From: Daphnia pulex
Taxonomy: Eukaryota > Arthropoda > Branchiopoda > Diplostraca > Daphniidae
Direction of reading: 5' to 3'
DNA length: 64,000 nucleotides
Assembly: GCF_021134715.1 (NCBI RefSeq)
Contig: NC_060024.1
Coordinates: 9,238,001 to 9,302,000, forward strand
Part shown: positions 50,501-62,832 of the stretch, one piece after another
Position numbering within the stretch: the stretch's first letter is position 1
How the letters are laid out: each line of letters begins with the position of its first letter
Made by a program: the position numbers and the translations under genes
Notes under the pieces: generated by a model
Database searches by the model: none
What the model was told of the DNA's origin: nothing
The model's input: only the letters and a program-made list of their open reading frames with translations

Positions 50501-52827
50501 GGAATTTGTTGTTTTCTTAAACCGGCTTTCTATTTCTTTGCCTGGTCGTGTCACCTGTGTGCATCATTCATTGCCGATTCTCACACTAAATCTGCTGTAT
50601 TAAGTGCACGGGACAACCGTTGTGCAGGTTCGTCGTGAAACTCAGACACACGACTAACTGTCGTTCCTCTCTTATTCTCTTTTCTCTTCCGTATAAAATA
50701 ATAGAAAGTTGCCGCTATTATTATTTGGGATGCGTCGTGTTCTCGTGTATAGAGTTTAGTTCTTTTTTATTTTATTGTTGTAATAGAACCGAGAAATGTT
50801 TTTTTTGTTTTTATACCTTTGGTTGTAACGTCGGACGTGACGGGATACGCAGTCGTCGTCGATTCTTCGGCGGTGGATGTAACAGCCAAAACTGATAACT
50901 GCAATTATATATAAAAAAAGAATGATCAAATAATAAATCAAAAGATATTCCAACAAGCACTTTTCATTTTTGTTCCAACAAAATTTTGAGAAAATCCACA
51001 CCGGATGAACGGTTGTAAAACAAAACAAAAACGTACGGCGTATATTATTTGTCACCGTTTTTTCCGTTTTTTCCCACATCACTGAATGCGTTTTGTGAAA
51101 AACAAAAATAATAATAATTTGCTGTCGGCGTTGTTCTTCAAATTATTTATTTCCCCGCTAGGGCAACCCAGCGATAACGGGTTCCCATCTTCTTCCTCTA
51201 TGCCATTTGTTCTGCTTCAGATAAACGAAGAAGAGAAAAAGATAGAGGAGAGGAGCTGAATGCGGGATCAATCAACCAAGTTCAAACGATGCGCAACACC
51301 GACCAGAATTATAATGGGTAAATCTAACGGGACGCCCAACAAGCAGTGTGCGCCATTACACCACGGGGCAAACGTGAACAAAGAAGGAAGACAAAAATTC
51401 ACAACAATTGCGCCATTCTATTGCTATCATCGAGACGATCGTTCCTTTGACGGGCGCATCGCCAGGTCTCGATCTGCTGGCATACAATAATAACCCCCCT
51501 CACTTATACATTACGGCCTAAACATCGTCTAGTGACGACTTTCTCTCGGGTTTTCATCCCACGTTTCCGGTGGAAAGCGAAAGGTTCGTTGGCATGATGA
51601 GACTAACGGAATAGTCATCATTTTGGACTCTAGACAGATCTCGAAACAAACTGTACTGTACGGTCGTCTTTGATATGAGAAATGATAATAATTGCTGCTG
51701 TCGCGCGTTTGTCTTTTTTTTTTGGAGGAGTCAAAAACGGGCTTCCGCCAGAATTCCGGGACGGCTGAGAGGTGAAAGTCATTCCCAACTGGCTGAGAAG
51801 CTAAGCGACTGTCGATTCCCATAAGGTTCACCATCTCGTGAAACAGCCAGGTTCTTTTTTTGTTTCTCTTCCTTCTTGTGGTTTGGCGTCTGGATATATT
51901 TACACAGACGCAAACAACCGAAAGGGATGAGAGAAAGAGAGAGAGAAAAGTGGGGGAATAAGAAATAGCTGCGCAGACAGAGAGAGTAAAGATGGGGTTC
52001 ACGACGACGTTGCTGGATGTAAATTATAATATAGAGAGAGAGCCCTATCCGACACGCACGCACAGCGGGGGAGAGAAGAAGAAGGAAAAAAAAGGTTTCC
52101 CAAGAAAACTTTTATCTCTTTTACCCCGAGGATGGGTTCATATACAGAGGGGGGGTCGTCGACCGGTCACGCGGTCTTGTGCACGCAAGTATCCTTATTC
52201 TATTCCCCCGATTCAGGAATATAAGAAATAAAAAGAAAAAGAAAACACCTTAACACTTGACTTTTTTCACTTCACAGAGATCAGCGGGTTTTCTTCAATC
52301 TGAAAATCACGAGCGATTCCGTGTGCAAGTGCAGTGACTCTCTCCTTCACTTTAATTTCCTTTTGAAAGTCTTTGAATCCGCATGGCGGGGCGATTCACG
52401 ATTTTCTCCCGACATGTTAGTCGCGGGTGGAATGGTAAAAAAGGTTATAACGATCCAAACCATCGCATCCGGTTCAAGGTTGGCGTCTCATTCTCTCTCA
52501 CAAAAAATGAAAATTGGCAAAAATGGAGTGGCGTCCCGGGCAAGGTTGAATGTCGTCATTTTTTCCCTTAAGTGCTCGTGACGGCCTCAACTGGCATCAT
52601 TACTCGACGGCATTTCAATTCCAAACAGCCCAAAAGAAGACGCAAAATGGCGCTTGTTCAAGGAGGGAGGGAGGGCTTGCTTATAATTCACGAAAAATGA
52701 ACCGGAGGTGCGTTTTATAAGCGCTCGAAGAGGAATGATTATAACAAAATAAGGAGAAGAATTCGTAATTGAATCTTACCCAGCAGCAGACGATCAGCAG
52801 ACGGCCTCGCAGGGAGTTGAGTCCCAT
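47578..52827 (-). CDS. ZP-domain transmembrane protein of the apical matrix
   Basis: Eight coding exons keep phase: 52780-52827, 50817-50898, 49562-49767, 49312-49451, 48343-48573, 48109-48265, 47847-48050, 47578-47778 (422 residues). Order of parts: signal peptide (MGLNSLRGRLLIVCCW then LSVLAVTS); short Thr-rich stretch; zona pellucida domain about 45-290 with its cysteines (VDCHQQEMLV, SPCMAEF, RSCNTMF, YHVRCRY, DCTVRDGLGW, QGCPVD, YYQCNVRLCL); furin-type site RRKRR at about 300-304; membrane helix about 369-391; short tail ending SVYSGPYTNTAYSHSS. The second intron is about 1.9 kb. This is the layout of insect dusky, miniature, piopio and trynity proteins. These are processed at the furin site, polymerise, and attach the apical membrane of epithelia to cuticle or lumen matrix. 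Which paralogue it is cannot be told without a tree. Confidence 0.92.
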
Positions 52828-53937
52828 GATTGCCTATTTTTCAGCCCGCGGAATATAAACAAAATAACAAACATAGACATGATTAAAAATAATAGCACAG
52901 CACACAGACACGGTAATTTATTCGTATTTTTGATAATGCGGGATGATGCAGTAATAGCCGCATGAAAGCAGATATTCTATTCGCCCTGGCGTGTTTCTTA
53001 TTTTACAGTTGGTTATTCTATTTTACAACAGTCATACACAGCAGCTCTGAGAAATTTGCGAGAACCTCGGTTTCAAAAGAAGTGAAAGGGACGAGAAAAC
53101 ATATTTGGGTGTTTGGTTCTGTGTGTTGACGAGATTATGATTCTTATATAGTCAAAAGCCAAGACATAATTATTTTTACTAGTAGTCGTTATTTTCCTTT
53201 TTACACGCGTTCTTGCGCAAAAATTTGGTTTTTATCATATGCCGTGAATAAAACGCGTATCGAGTCCAAGTTCGATCTATTCGATTGCTCTTCACTTTCG
53301 ATGAACGAATGTTGTCTTTGTGAACGCTATGTGTGCTGGGCTCGCGGTCACTGAGCTCTGACTAGCAAAGCAATTAGAGACCTAGCGATGTCGTTGTCCC
53401 AACATTCAAGCGAGCAAAATAATGGGTTTTCTAAAATTATTATTTGTCTTATTTCCTACGTTTTTCTTTTTTACCTGGCGGCAGGATGTTACAGAACTGG
53501 TAGGGGGGAAGAGGAGGGTTCTGAGAGAGCGGTAAGCCCTGAGGGCAAATGCCGGTGTTTGGGAGGATGATGATGACGGCCCTTTCTTGTCGTTTCTACC
53601 TGTGTCTACCGTGAACTGTTGGCTCTTTTAGTTTTCTCTCTTCGTATTTCCCCAGCTGCAGTCTATTCTATTCCCCACCCCCTCACTGAAAAAATACACA
53701 TGCCGTCATCGCGCATTGTAACTTGTAACCCCGGCCCAGGCTGTATTTAGTCATTTCATTATCGACGTCAAGCCTTGAAAAGGTTTGGCAAACATTTTCC
53801 GAAAGTTGACGTAATAAGTCACCGAGTGTGATAAATGCGCATCGTCTTATGTAGACCCAAGAGAGAAATGATTGGCCAGTTCCGGTGGTGAAGGCCGTCC
53901 ATTTCTTCTCTTGGAATAACGAGAAAGAAGACCTTGA
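52828..53937. other. 5' flank of the ZP gene
   Basis: No coding exon seen. It probably contains the ZP gene promoter and any non-coding first exon. The region is A/T-rich with short chance frames. Confidence 0.4.
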
Positions 53938-55093
53938 CTAGAATGACCAGCAAAGCCAACTCCCGACTAGTTTACTAGATACTCCTCCTTCGTCTATATT
54001 ATCCACTAGCTGTAGTAAAAATAGTGCTTTTCCTTTTCGAAAGTAGAAGAAAGAAGAAAAAGACTCTTTCGGGGTTTTGGTTCGTGCAACCGCAGGGTCG
54101 CGCCCAGCACCGCACGCCCACCTGCCTATACCTGGCGAGGTGAGGCAATTCTTATTTTCAAACATGACATCTGTTACGTGCTTGACGAGTGAAAGATATA
54201 TCTCTCAGCACTCAGCAGCCATATTGCCCAACTCTCACTAATGACATACGCCTGGAAGAATTTCAAACTCTTAAAGGAGCCAAATAAAACGGGCATCTGT
54301 CCAGTCCTTCCTTGTTGCCAATTGCCAAAGACCCCGCATTTTCCGTGACTCAACATCAGCGACGACGATGGCCTTCATTCCCACTCGATTCTTTCGTTAA
54401 AAAATGAAACGAAAACGAAAGCGGATGGAAGAAAGGTGGGGAGAAAAAAAAGGACTCTTTTGGGAGGCTGCTCATAGAATGAGTCGCGTGAATAAGCCAA
54501 GAGTCGGGTGAAAACAGCACGCACTCCTTGTATGGAAACGTGAAGGTCTCCAGCACAATGAAATCCCATTACTAGGCAACTATACTCCACCCTCGGCGTT
54601 TGCATCATCACATTCCCTTGCCAAGCAGGGAGGTCTGCACCGAATCAAACAATATGTTCAAATTGACGAAAAGTTGAGATGACGTTATTACCTTTGAGCG
54701 GGGAGAGATGAGAATTAATCCGGTAAAGTAAAGAGCTAGTAATCGGATAGCTTCGATGGCTAGCACTTCATCGCACCTTAAACTTTCAATGTATCCTGTT
54801 TTGTCAAGAAGAAGAAGAAGAAGAAACAAACAGAATAAACTTTAAAACAACTTTCCATTCGTTAGAATAAAATCGACAATTGTTTTCCTCGGAATTTGTG
54901 CGACGAAATTCGTGTGAAAAACAATTTAGCTTTTTTATATTTCGGTTTTAACTTTTTTAAGTTGAAAAGTGAAGGAACGAACGTGTAAAATGATGGCGAG
55001 ACTGAAACACACGAACACAAAACGCACCTGGATAGTACGGCTGGCAATTTCACTCTCCTCTAGCCGAGCCTTTCTCTTCGGCTTTTTGTGCAT
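53938..55093 (-). CDS. Possible small single-helix membrane protein
   Basis: Tentative three-exon model: about 55039-55093, 54692-54795, 53938-54009, about 76 residues. Exon 2 has good splice sites and encodes CDEVLAIEAIRLLALYF and TGLILISPRSK, a likely membrane helix. The last exon has a clear acceptor (TTTTTACTACAG), joins in phase, and ends SSKLVGSWLCWSF then TAG. The first exon (start MHKKPKRKARLEESEIA) is the weak point. Its best donor, GTGCGT at 55027, gives the wrong phase, and only the weaker GTACTA at 55038 fits. An unseen micro-exon or a non-coding first exon is possible. Family not recognised. Confidence 0.33.
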
Positions 55094-55616
55094 CACAAGA
55101 CAGAGAGCAGCAGGCCAACCAAACACCTGCTGACGTCACGATCAGTGGGCGGGTTCTATACGTCTACATAATCTGCGTTGTTGGTTTATTTTATTTTTTT
55201 TAAATGATATTTATTTTTGATTGAAATTCTATTTCGTATGCAATCTCTAACATGTTAGTTTTATTGCAAAATAATTTCATTTTCTAATCGAATCACCGAA
55301 TTTCTGATCGATCAACATCAGGTGTGCACGCATTGAAAAAAGAAAAAAAAACCGCCACCTACCTACAGACGCCATCTACCGTTCGTTAAAACAACAACAG
55401 TAATTTCCCATTTATTTTTATCAAAACACTGGATTTCCTGTCGAAATCAGAAACCCAGTCCCAGAGAGGAGGCGCGATTCCATTAGTCCATCTCACGTTC
55501 TCGATCGGCTTTTGAGTGTGCCACGATCTTTCGCAATATAACACTGCCGGGGGACCAAGGACCGAGAAGTGGGTCTAATCCAATCCATTTCCTTTATCTC
55601 GCACAGCAGTGTCAAC

Positions 55617-58372
55617 ATGCCTTACCGAAAAATGGAAAACAATAATAACGTAAGTGGCAAACAGTTGTGTAATAGACTTGATCCCATCTCGACCGACATT
55701 GAGAAGATAAAAACTTGAATAATAGCACGCCTGCAACGTGGAAATCGAGCCGGAAAAGGTGGGAATGGCTGCTGACGCTCCCGCCAAACAGTATCTTGTT
55801 CGCCGATCTAAAAAGCTTCCTGCTTGGCTGTGGATTTCAATCGCTCAGGCATTGGGCATCAGGATTCGACCCAACGACCGAGCCATTGTGGCCACCGTTT
55901 TGTATGCATCAACAATCGTTTCGGCTTTAGGTAAATGTGTTTTATTCATTGGCGAATAATTGTCCCGAAATGCATCGTGGTTCTTTATAAGTGTTAGTTA
56001 TCTCTACCAGCACCTATGTCATCGCCGAATTTGTCCAACATTCACGTGTCGACGAGTTGAAGAATAACCAAACGGGAATTTTAAAGACGGGGGATAATAA
56101 AGTGGCCGGATCTCGACAGAAATATCACACCGACGTCATGGATGGTACGCAAACAACGATGTGGTTGGATGTGGTGGTGCTTGTAATTGCTGATGCCTTG
56201 TTTGTTTTCTTATCAAGGAATCGCTATGGTGTCGCTAACGATCTTTTGGTGTCTACTGGGACTCTACGCTAAAAATCTTGCCTATCGATTGTATAATTCT
56301 TCTAAATTTCTCGAAATGGTCCGGCTTCACGCCAAGGTGAGTCAACTTCCATTCCACAAATTCCACTTCTATTTTTTCGTTGGTGTCGTTTTGAAAAACG
56401 CAAAAACTAAAAATATAAGAAAATACTTGAATGCGGAAACAGTCTACCCACTCCTACCTCGTCACAAGTGGGCGTTGAATTGCGTCGTATAATACACTAG
56501 CGGTGAGACCGGAATGGCGTGAAAACGCCCATGTTCCGCGTCGAATTTACTAGATTGCGTAATTATTGCACGTGCTTTAATAATATTGCCATTTCTTATT
56601 CATGCGATCTATTCAGACGATATTGAAGGTCAATGCGGCCTTCGTTTTTTTCCTGTTGATGACTACGTTCGTCGCCGTTCACAACATTTCAGCCTACTAC
56701 TATTGGTATGCTGACCGAGAAACGTGTTCAACAGGTACCCGAATATATTATTAACTGCAACCCCAAAGCTTGAATTTTTATTTCGCAACAGCTGGCATTT
56801 CGCCCATTCTCTGCCAAATTCGTTTCATCGCCTTGTGCGTTTTCTCCATCTTCGCCATTCTGTGGAATTCCCTTGTTGGCATTGGTACTGGGCCTTTCTA
56901 TTAGTATTATTTTTTAAATGTAATTGCTAATAATTTCACAATTTGAATTATTATTCACACATGGCAGTTCTTCTTTCCGTTTGCCGCACCAACACCATGG
57001 GTAAATAATCCATGATGATGAATCAATGTAATTCTTTCATTAATAACCTTGTTTTTAAAACAGGAATTCGTCGCTTCATTCAGGACTTGGAAAGAGATGT
57101 ACGTGAAATCAATAAATTAAAAAAGAAAAGTTAAATAACATGATAATTTAAAAAATTACAGGCAATCATATACGAGCGCCAACGCTTTGGATCGAATGCT
57201 TCGTACAATGGTTTGCTATTATTTAATTTCTAATCCTTAAGCGACTTATTGAAAATTGAAACTCTAAACTTAGATTTATTATGGGTTACTGAAAACGACG
57301 CTGATCAGTCATCAGATGGTGATGCTGAGCCGAAAATGCGTCGTCGTTGTACCACCTTAACAAATAACAATGTCGAGCCTACATCTACGGACGGGCCATT
57401 AGAGTATGCCAGCAAAAGCCTTTGAAAGGAAAATGTAGTTGTTAATCAACACTTGCTGTTTTATAAACTTCATTCTCGATAGAAAGGGTTCTCCCAAAGA
57501 ACCCATGTCGCCTGGAATTGGCCTTTCACAACGGTCCACACTGGAACTGCACGACGTCACTTCTCCCGTCATTTTTCAGAACAACCCGCCTTCAGCTGCC
57601 GCACAAAGCGATAACGAAACAAAAGACCAGATCAAGCCAATGTCGACGGCAGTTGTGCTACAAAGATATTGGAGATTATCAGTAAGTTGCCAACAATCCG
57701 CAGATAATAATAACTAGTCGGTTTGTTTTTTGCTGAACTGTAACAATTAACTTTTTATCGTTTTTATCTTGTGGTGTAGTGCTCTACGCGTATATCGTCC
57801 GTGATGTTTCAACGTTGGACTACCTGCGTGACGACTCTTTGTTTATCATGGGTGGCCATAGGTTTGGTCCAGTGGTTGTCTTATACACCGCACCCGTTGC
57901 AAGTCGCTGAGGTTTGTTATCATGTGGCAGCTTCATTATGGTGCGTCAATTTTGAATCAATTGTTGTTCATAGGTCTGCATACCCATGATGATATTGCCG
58001 TTGTTATGCGCTGCCTATGCAGAAGTAAATGGTGAAGGCAAGCGTTTATTGAAGGTAACACATTTTGTTTACTTGTCGAATTTAAGATCTATTTCCTCAT
58101 CTCTATCTTGTAATTATATTTCAGTGTATCTGTCCGATGGAGCAGAGATTACATGCTCTTTACGTCATGTGGCAGTCTCCACCGCAAATGACTATTTTCG
58201 GTATAATTTGTCGTTAATCTAATTTCTAAAATTATATTCGATATCGTTTCTAAAATTTTTTTTTCAAGGAATGAATATTACGTATGGCGCCATGGGTACA
58301 GCCGCTGCTGGGTTACTTTTAGCGCTTACGTCGCGTGTCGTTTTGAAACAGTTGGGCGCAGGTAGCTCATAA
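55617..58372 (+). CDS. Gustatory-receptor-like seven-helix protein
   Basis: Fifteen exons keep phase: 55617-55649, 55726-55930, 55992-56144, 56218-56336, 56617-56734, 56792-56884, 56968-57000, 57064-57098, 57162-57210, 57274-57403, 57483-57681, 57780-57911, 57974-58054, 58125-58200, 58269-58372 (519 residues). A 73-base intron (56145-56217) is needed to join VMD to GIAMVSL. About seven hydrophobic helices are visible near residues 58-90, 131-155, 171-200, 215-245, 395-420, 432-450 and 486-512. A hydrophilic loop of about 145 residues lies between helices 4 and 5. The long loop at that place and the end pattern (LHALYVMWQSPPQMTIFG, then a short-residue helix) resemble the insect gustatory/odorant receptor superfamily. 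The canonical TYhhhhhQF motif in helix 7 is not clear. If correct, it would be a ligand-gated cation channel of inverted topology. Poly(A) signal at 58890. Confidence 0.75.
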
Positions 58373-58455
58373 TGTTAACCGGATTATGTAGGACCCTGAT
58401 GGTCCTACAGACACGATTCGCATGGCCGCAAAGTGGTCTCCTGTAAACAGTGTTA

Positions 58456-58673
58456 GTTGTAGAATCCAGCTATGTTCAAGTAATTTTCATAGAGGGATAC
58501 GATCTTCTGCTCGTGGTTTGAGTAATTTAGCAATCAAGTCTTTCGCTCCAGTAGAGAGATGTGCTGGAAATTTTAAGGTCAACTCTACCATACGAATTTA
58601 TGGCATGGAAAATGTAAACGCTTAGAATGCCTCTTAACCACATTGGCAAATTATTTTAACTGGATTCTACAAC
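58456..58673 (-). pseudogene. Inverted fragment of an aurora kinase gene
   Basis: On the minus strand, 58655-58458 matches aurora copy 1 from the end of intron 6 (ATAATTTGCCAATG) through most of exon 7 to GGATTCTACA, corresponding to about 36691-36885. It retains intron sequence, so it is a DNA-level copy and not a retrocopy. An extra C after GAGTTGAC shifts the frame, and both ends are cut off. Some bases match copy 1 and others copy 2. Perfect 14-base inverted repeats flank it: GTTGTAGAATCCAG at 58456 and its complement at 58660. Confidence 0.88.
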
Positions 58674-58889
58674 AGTGTAACATCATTATGGTTTTTCTCA
58701 ACGTGAATTTTTACTTTGTTGCATATTGAAAACTCGTCCGTGCACAAAAAAATGTGTTCCCGAATTTTAGCATGTTAGCATGTTTTATGCCTTTGCTGTC
58801 TATGTATCCCATTTACGTGATTATATTGCCCACTCCTGTACATATATAACCTAGTCACCTTCAAAAAATTTTTTTATCTATTCATTTGA

Positions 58890-58895
58890 AATAAA
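58890..58895 (+). terminator. Poly(A) signal, receptor-like gene
   Basis: AATAAA about 520 bases past the stop at 58372. The transcript would then run through the inverted aurora fragment, giving a hairpin-prone, aurora-antisense 3' untranslated region. Confidence 0.45.
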
Positions 58896-59774
58896 CACAT
58901 GATGTTATTAAGTAAACTTTTAGTCTTTAATCTTCGTGAATAGAATATCAAGGTCCTGGTTTTTCTCGAAGTGCTCGATAGAGTTATTGAATACTACTAT
59001 TGTTAACCCAAAAATTGAATGGAAGAGCGGCAAGCTGGCAACATTTTATTTTTATCTTATAACTTATAATTAACAAAAGCTTAACTTATTCCGAGAACCT
59101 CGCCGCAAAATGGGATGTCAGTATAAATTAAATTGAAATGTAGAAAGATACTATAATCAAATAAATAGCGCTGTACTACCCTCGCTAGATGAGAAATTTA
59201 TAGAAAACTGAAATGAATGGCATTAGGCAATTAGCCAAGTACTTAAAAAGGGGTGGGTATTTTGCTTCCGTAAACCGTGTCCTCTTCGAAAGAGTCCGAA
59301 AATGTACTCCAGCTCCACCCCAGCACCACCTTCACCATAGTTGAAGATCGTTTTTCATTTTTCCAATCAATAACAAGTACCAGTTAGTTATGCGTTGATT
59401 AAATAACATTCATTCTTGCATGATGCATATCTATAAAATATAAGCTAGAAATTATTATGTATTGTTGAGATAATAAGGTATAAGTTGATGATTGAGTGCA
59501 TCTTGTTTGGTGTGGTGATGTTGCCGAACCCTATAATGGTTGCTTAAAGTTTAAGAAAACGTAACTAAAAAGAAAGATCGATCACTTGTAAATAGTAGTA
59601 AAAAGGGAAATATTGAAGCAAAACCGACAATTTAAAATAAAAATCCCCTGCCACATGCTAATTCTTGTGTATAAAATTGTTTTAAGATTTTGACAATTGG
59701 TCATTTGGTCGCTGTTCATTTCGACCCTCAGTGTTTTCTTTCTATCTGGCAACTTTTAGCTTCGTTCTATTAGG
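58896..59774. other. Intergenic region upstream of RpL31
   Basis: A/T-rich sequence with no coding exon seen; the right end is the RpL31 promoter. Confidence 0.45.
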
Positions 59775-59820
59775 CTCCTCCTTTCGGACCACTTCGTTTT
59801 GTTCAGCAGTCAGAAGCAAA
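59775..59820 (+). promoter_or_regulatory. RpL31: RpL31 non-coding first exon with TOP start
   Basis: A pyrimidine run CTCCTCCTTTC at 59775 is the kind of 5' terminal oligopyrimidine start used by ribosomal protein mRNAs for TOR-dependent translation. The exon would end at 59820, before the strong donor GTAAGTTGG. The next exon begins at the ATG in 60044. Confidence 0.6.
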
Positions 59821-60043
59821 GTAAGTTGGATAGTTTTCTATTTTATCGGATTTCATCCTTGCTGAAATAAGTGTTTAGTTCAAGTTTTTTAGTTATTCTT
59901 AAAAGTAAGACAATTTGCAACAATTTGGGAGCATTTTCTTTTTTCTCAGCCGTAGAATTCCTTAGGAATATGTGATGGAAATTTATGACCGGTTGGCCAA
60001 GGTGTTTTAGTATTGAACTTAAAAACTTATGTTTTCATTGCAG

Positions 60044-60491
60044 ATGGCCAAGGAAAAGAGAGAGAAGACCCGCAAATCTGCCATCAATGAAGTGGTGACC
60101 AGAGATTACACTGTTAATCTCCACAAACGTATCCACGGTATCAGTTTCAAGAGACGTGCTCCAAGAGCCATCAAGGAAATCCGCAAATTCGCTGAACAGG
60201 CCATGGGTACTCCCGATGTCCGCATTGAGACAAGACTCAACAAACACATCTGGTCCCAGGGAGTCAGGTGAGACAAGACATTCGAGAACTTTGCTGTCAA
60301 AACTGGAATCAACTAATGAAATTGCTTTTGTCATTGACAGGAGTGTTCCATTCAGAGTTCGTGTTCGCCTGTCTCGTCGCCGTAACGAGGATGAAGATTC
60401 ACCCCATAAGCTGTACACTTTGGTCTCTTTCATCCCTGTTGCTACCTTCAAGGGACTTCAAACTGAAAACCAGGAAGTTTCTGAAGATTAA
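60044..60491 (+). CDS. RpL31: 60S ribosomal protein L31
   Basis: Two coding exons, 60044-60267 and 60341-60491, give 124 residues, the normal length of eukaryotic eL31. The sequence is a clear match: [20 protein letters not shown] at the start, [19 protein letters not shown], then [24 protein letters not shown] and [20 protein letters not shown]. The protein sits on the large subunit near the peptide exit tunnel. The ATG lies directly after the acceptor CAG, so the whole 5' untranslated part is in the preceding exon. A possible ATTAAA poly(A) signal is at 60625. The gene is tail to tail with MED25; about 310 bases separate the stop codons. Confidence 0.97.
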
Positions 60492-60724
60492 ACGTGAAAC
60501 ACCCTTTGGCCTGATTCGTTGTATGACTGCAATACAATGTTTTGTGGTTAATTTCTTTTTTCTAACTCATTATTTACTATATTGCTACCACGCTGCTAGT
60601 CCTTGGTTTAAAAGAACTGCTCCAATTAAATTGGATAACTATTTATTTGAAATATGTCAAAACAATTGCAGTTGAATTTCTAAAAGCCTGAATATTTTTA
60701 ACCATAAATATTTATGTTAAAATT

Positions 60725-60730
60725 TTTAAT
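60725..60730 (-). terminator. Possible poly(A) signal of MED25
   Basis: The minus strand reads ATTAAA, 75 bases past the MED25 stop at 60805. Confidence 0.4.
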
Positions 60731-60804
60731 CCATTAACATTTGCATTCATTGTAGAAATACTTTTATACAAAAGTTGTATTAGCCATTAGATACATTATT
60801 AACA

Positions 60805-62797
60805 TCACAGTAAATCAGCTAAACTAAGATTATCAAACTGACTTCCACCACTGTTTTGTTGTTGTTGCTGCTGCTGCTGCTGTGGTTGTTGCATGTTTGG
60901 CTGCTGCATACGGTTCTGTGTGTTTGGCTGCATCCTAAAATCACAAAATGTTAAGGATAATCCAAATTCATTCATTTGAATATTTATAATTACATTTGAG
61001 GACGGTACTGCTGTTGTTGCAAAAGATTACGCAATCCTGGATTATTCTGCAGCGCCGCGGTAGGCCGAATATTTCTTTGTTGCATTTGCTGCGCCTGTTG
61101 TAGTTGTTGTTGCAATTTCTGCTGAACAGGCATTTGTTGTTGAGACTGTAATTGCTGGAGTTGTTGTTGAATCTGTTGTCCTGCCATTTGTTGTTGTTGG
61201 CCCATTGGCTGTTGCTGACCCATTGGTTGCTGATTCATTAGTTGCTGCTGGCCCATTTGTTGTTGTCCCATTTGCTGCTGCTGGCCCATTTGCTGTTGTT
61301 GTAATTGCAATTGTTGTTGCATTGGCAACTGCTGATTGGGTTGTATCTGCTGCTGTTGCTGCTGCATTAGTTGCTGCTGTTGCATCAACAGCTGTGCACG
61401 GCGTTGTTGTTGCTCCTGAAATGAGTAATTTTTTTTCCCCTAATTAGCCAAAAATTACTCGTGGAGTAGAGCAGATAAAGCGTATTATTCTAAGCGTAAT
61501 ATTAGTGAAGCCCCAAACCAGCGTACAGGCAACCTTAAACGTAAGGAAATACAGAAAATACCAGTGCCTTGAGATGAATATCCTTCTGTTGGGCCGCTTC
61601 TAGTGTCTGCTGCAACTGCTTAATGGTCATCAAGTTTTGTTGTCTCTCAGCTACAAGTTGAGCAGGAGTTGGAGGAGCCGCTCCTCGTACCGGATTAGTC
61701 ATTGGAGTAGGAGCAGCCATCGCTGGTTGTTGAGGGTTACCCATCATTTGAGGCTGTTGCATCTGCTGCTGTTGCTGCTGCTGAGGTTGAGGTGCTGCGC
61801 TCATTTGACCACCTCCCATCGACAATGGATTAGTCTGCGTCACCAATATGTTTTGCCCGGCCTGCTGAGGAATATTTGGATTTGGACCTGCTTGTCCGGG
61901 ACCAGGTGGCTGCTAGGTAGTCCATAAATAGAGACAATTTTGCGGATAAACTTGTCATACGATAACCATATCAACTTTTACCTGTACTTGTTTGCTTTTT
62001 TGCTGTTGTATAACCTTGCGAATCCGATCGACAAATCCTGCTTGATCGTTTGGTATAAAGCCAATGTACGCTTTCTTGTCTGGACTGTAAAGCAGCATCA
62101 ACACTTTAATCTCACAAGCATTTGGATTAACCATCCCTGTGAAGTGGACACAACCAGCCTAAACATAACAAATAATTATAATCAACGAGTCATACGATGG
62201 GAGAATTGAGGTAACAGTAAGTAAGCTTACATATCCAGTTGACATCACTTTAGCTAGAGCTTCTAATGCCTCACATTCCTGAGGATGGAACATCACAGAG
62301 CGCGCATTCCGGAAGTGAGCGCCGCCAAAATTACTTATTAATGTTTTAGGTATTAGCTGCATTAGAAGCTTTTGCGGCCAGTGTTCTGCTTTTCTGTTTA
62401 GGTACAAACAAACACATTATTTAAAATAAGAGAAACGTAAAAGTAGGGAAGAAAGAAGTATACTAACACTTCACTCTCGCCATTGGTGACGGTTGCCGAA
62501 ACCTGACAAGGGACATGGCGAGGAAGTTTTTGCGGATCACGAGTCTTCTCTTGCCACTCCAGGACACCCTGCCAAATAACTTGTCTTTCGCGAGCAGGAT
62601 TTGCTGGAGCAGCACCAGCCACAGGAGCAGCTTGTTGTTGGATGATTCCAGGTGCAGCTGCTACAGGAACATTGATCTGTTGAGATTGAGGTTGTTGCTG
62701 TTGCATTTGCTGAGGAATATTCTGCTGCATCCCTAAGTTGGGGTTGGCTGGATTTATCGAAAAATTTAGATTTTGCGGTTGTGATTGCTGTGGTTGC

Positions 62798-62832
<35 letters not shown>

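Noticed and set aside
58422-58625. 67-codon plus-strand frame after the receptor gene
   Set aside because: It runs antisense through the aurora fragment and its meaning comes from the other strand.
61205-61447. Val/Ala-rich plus-strand frames opposite MED25 (also 63546-63929)
   Set aside because: Mirror frames of CAG/CAA repeats encoding glutamine on the minus strand.
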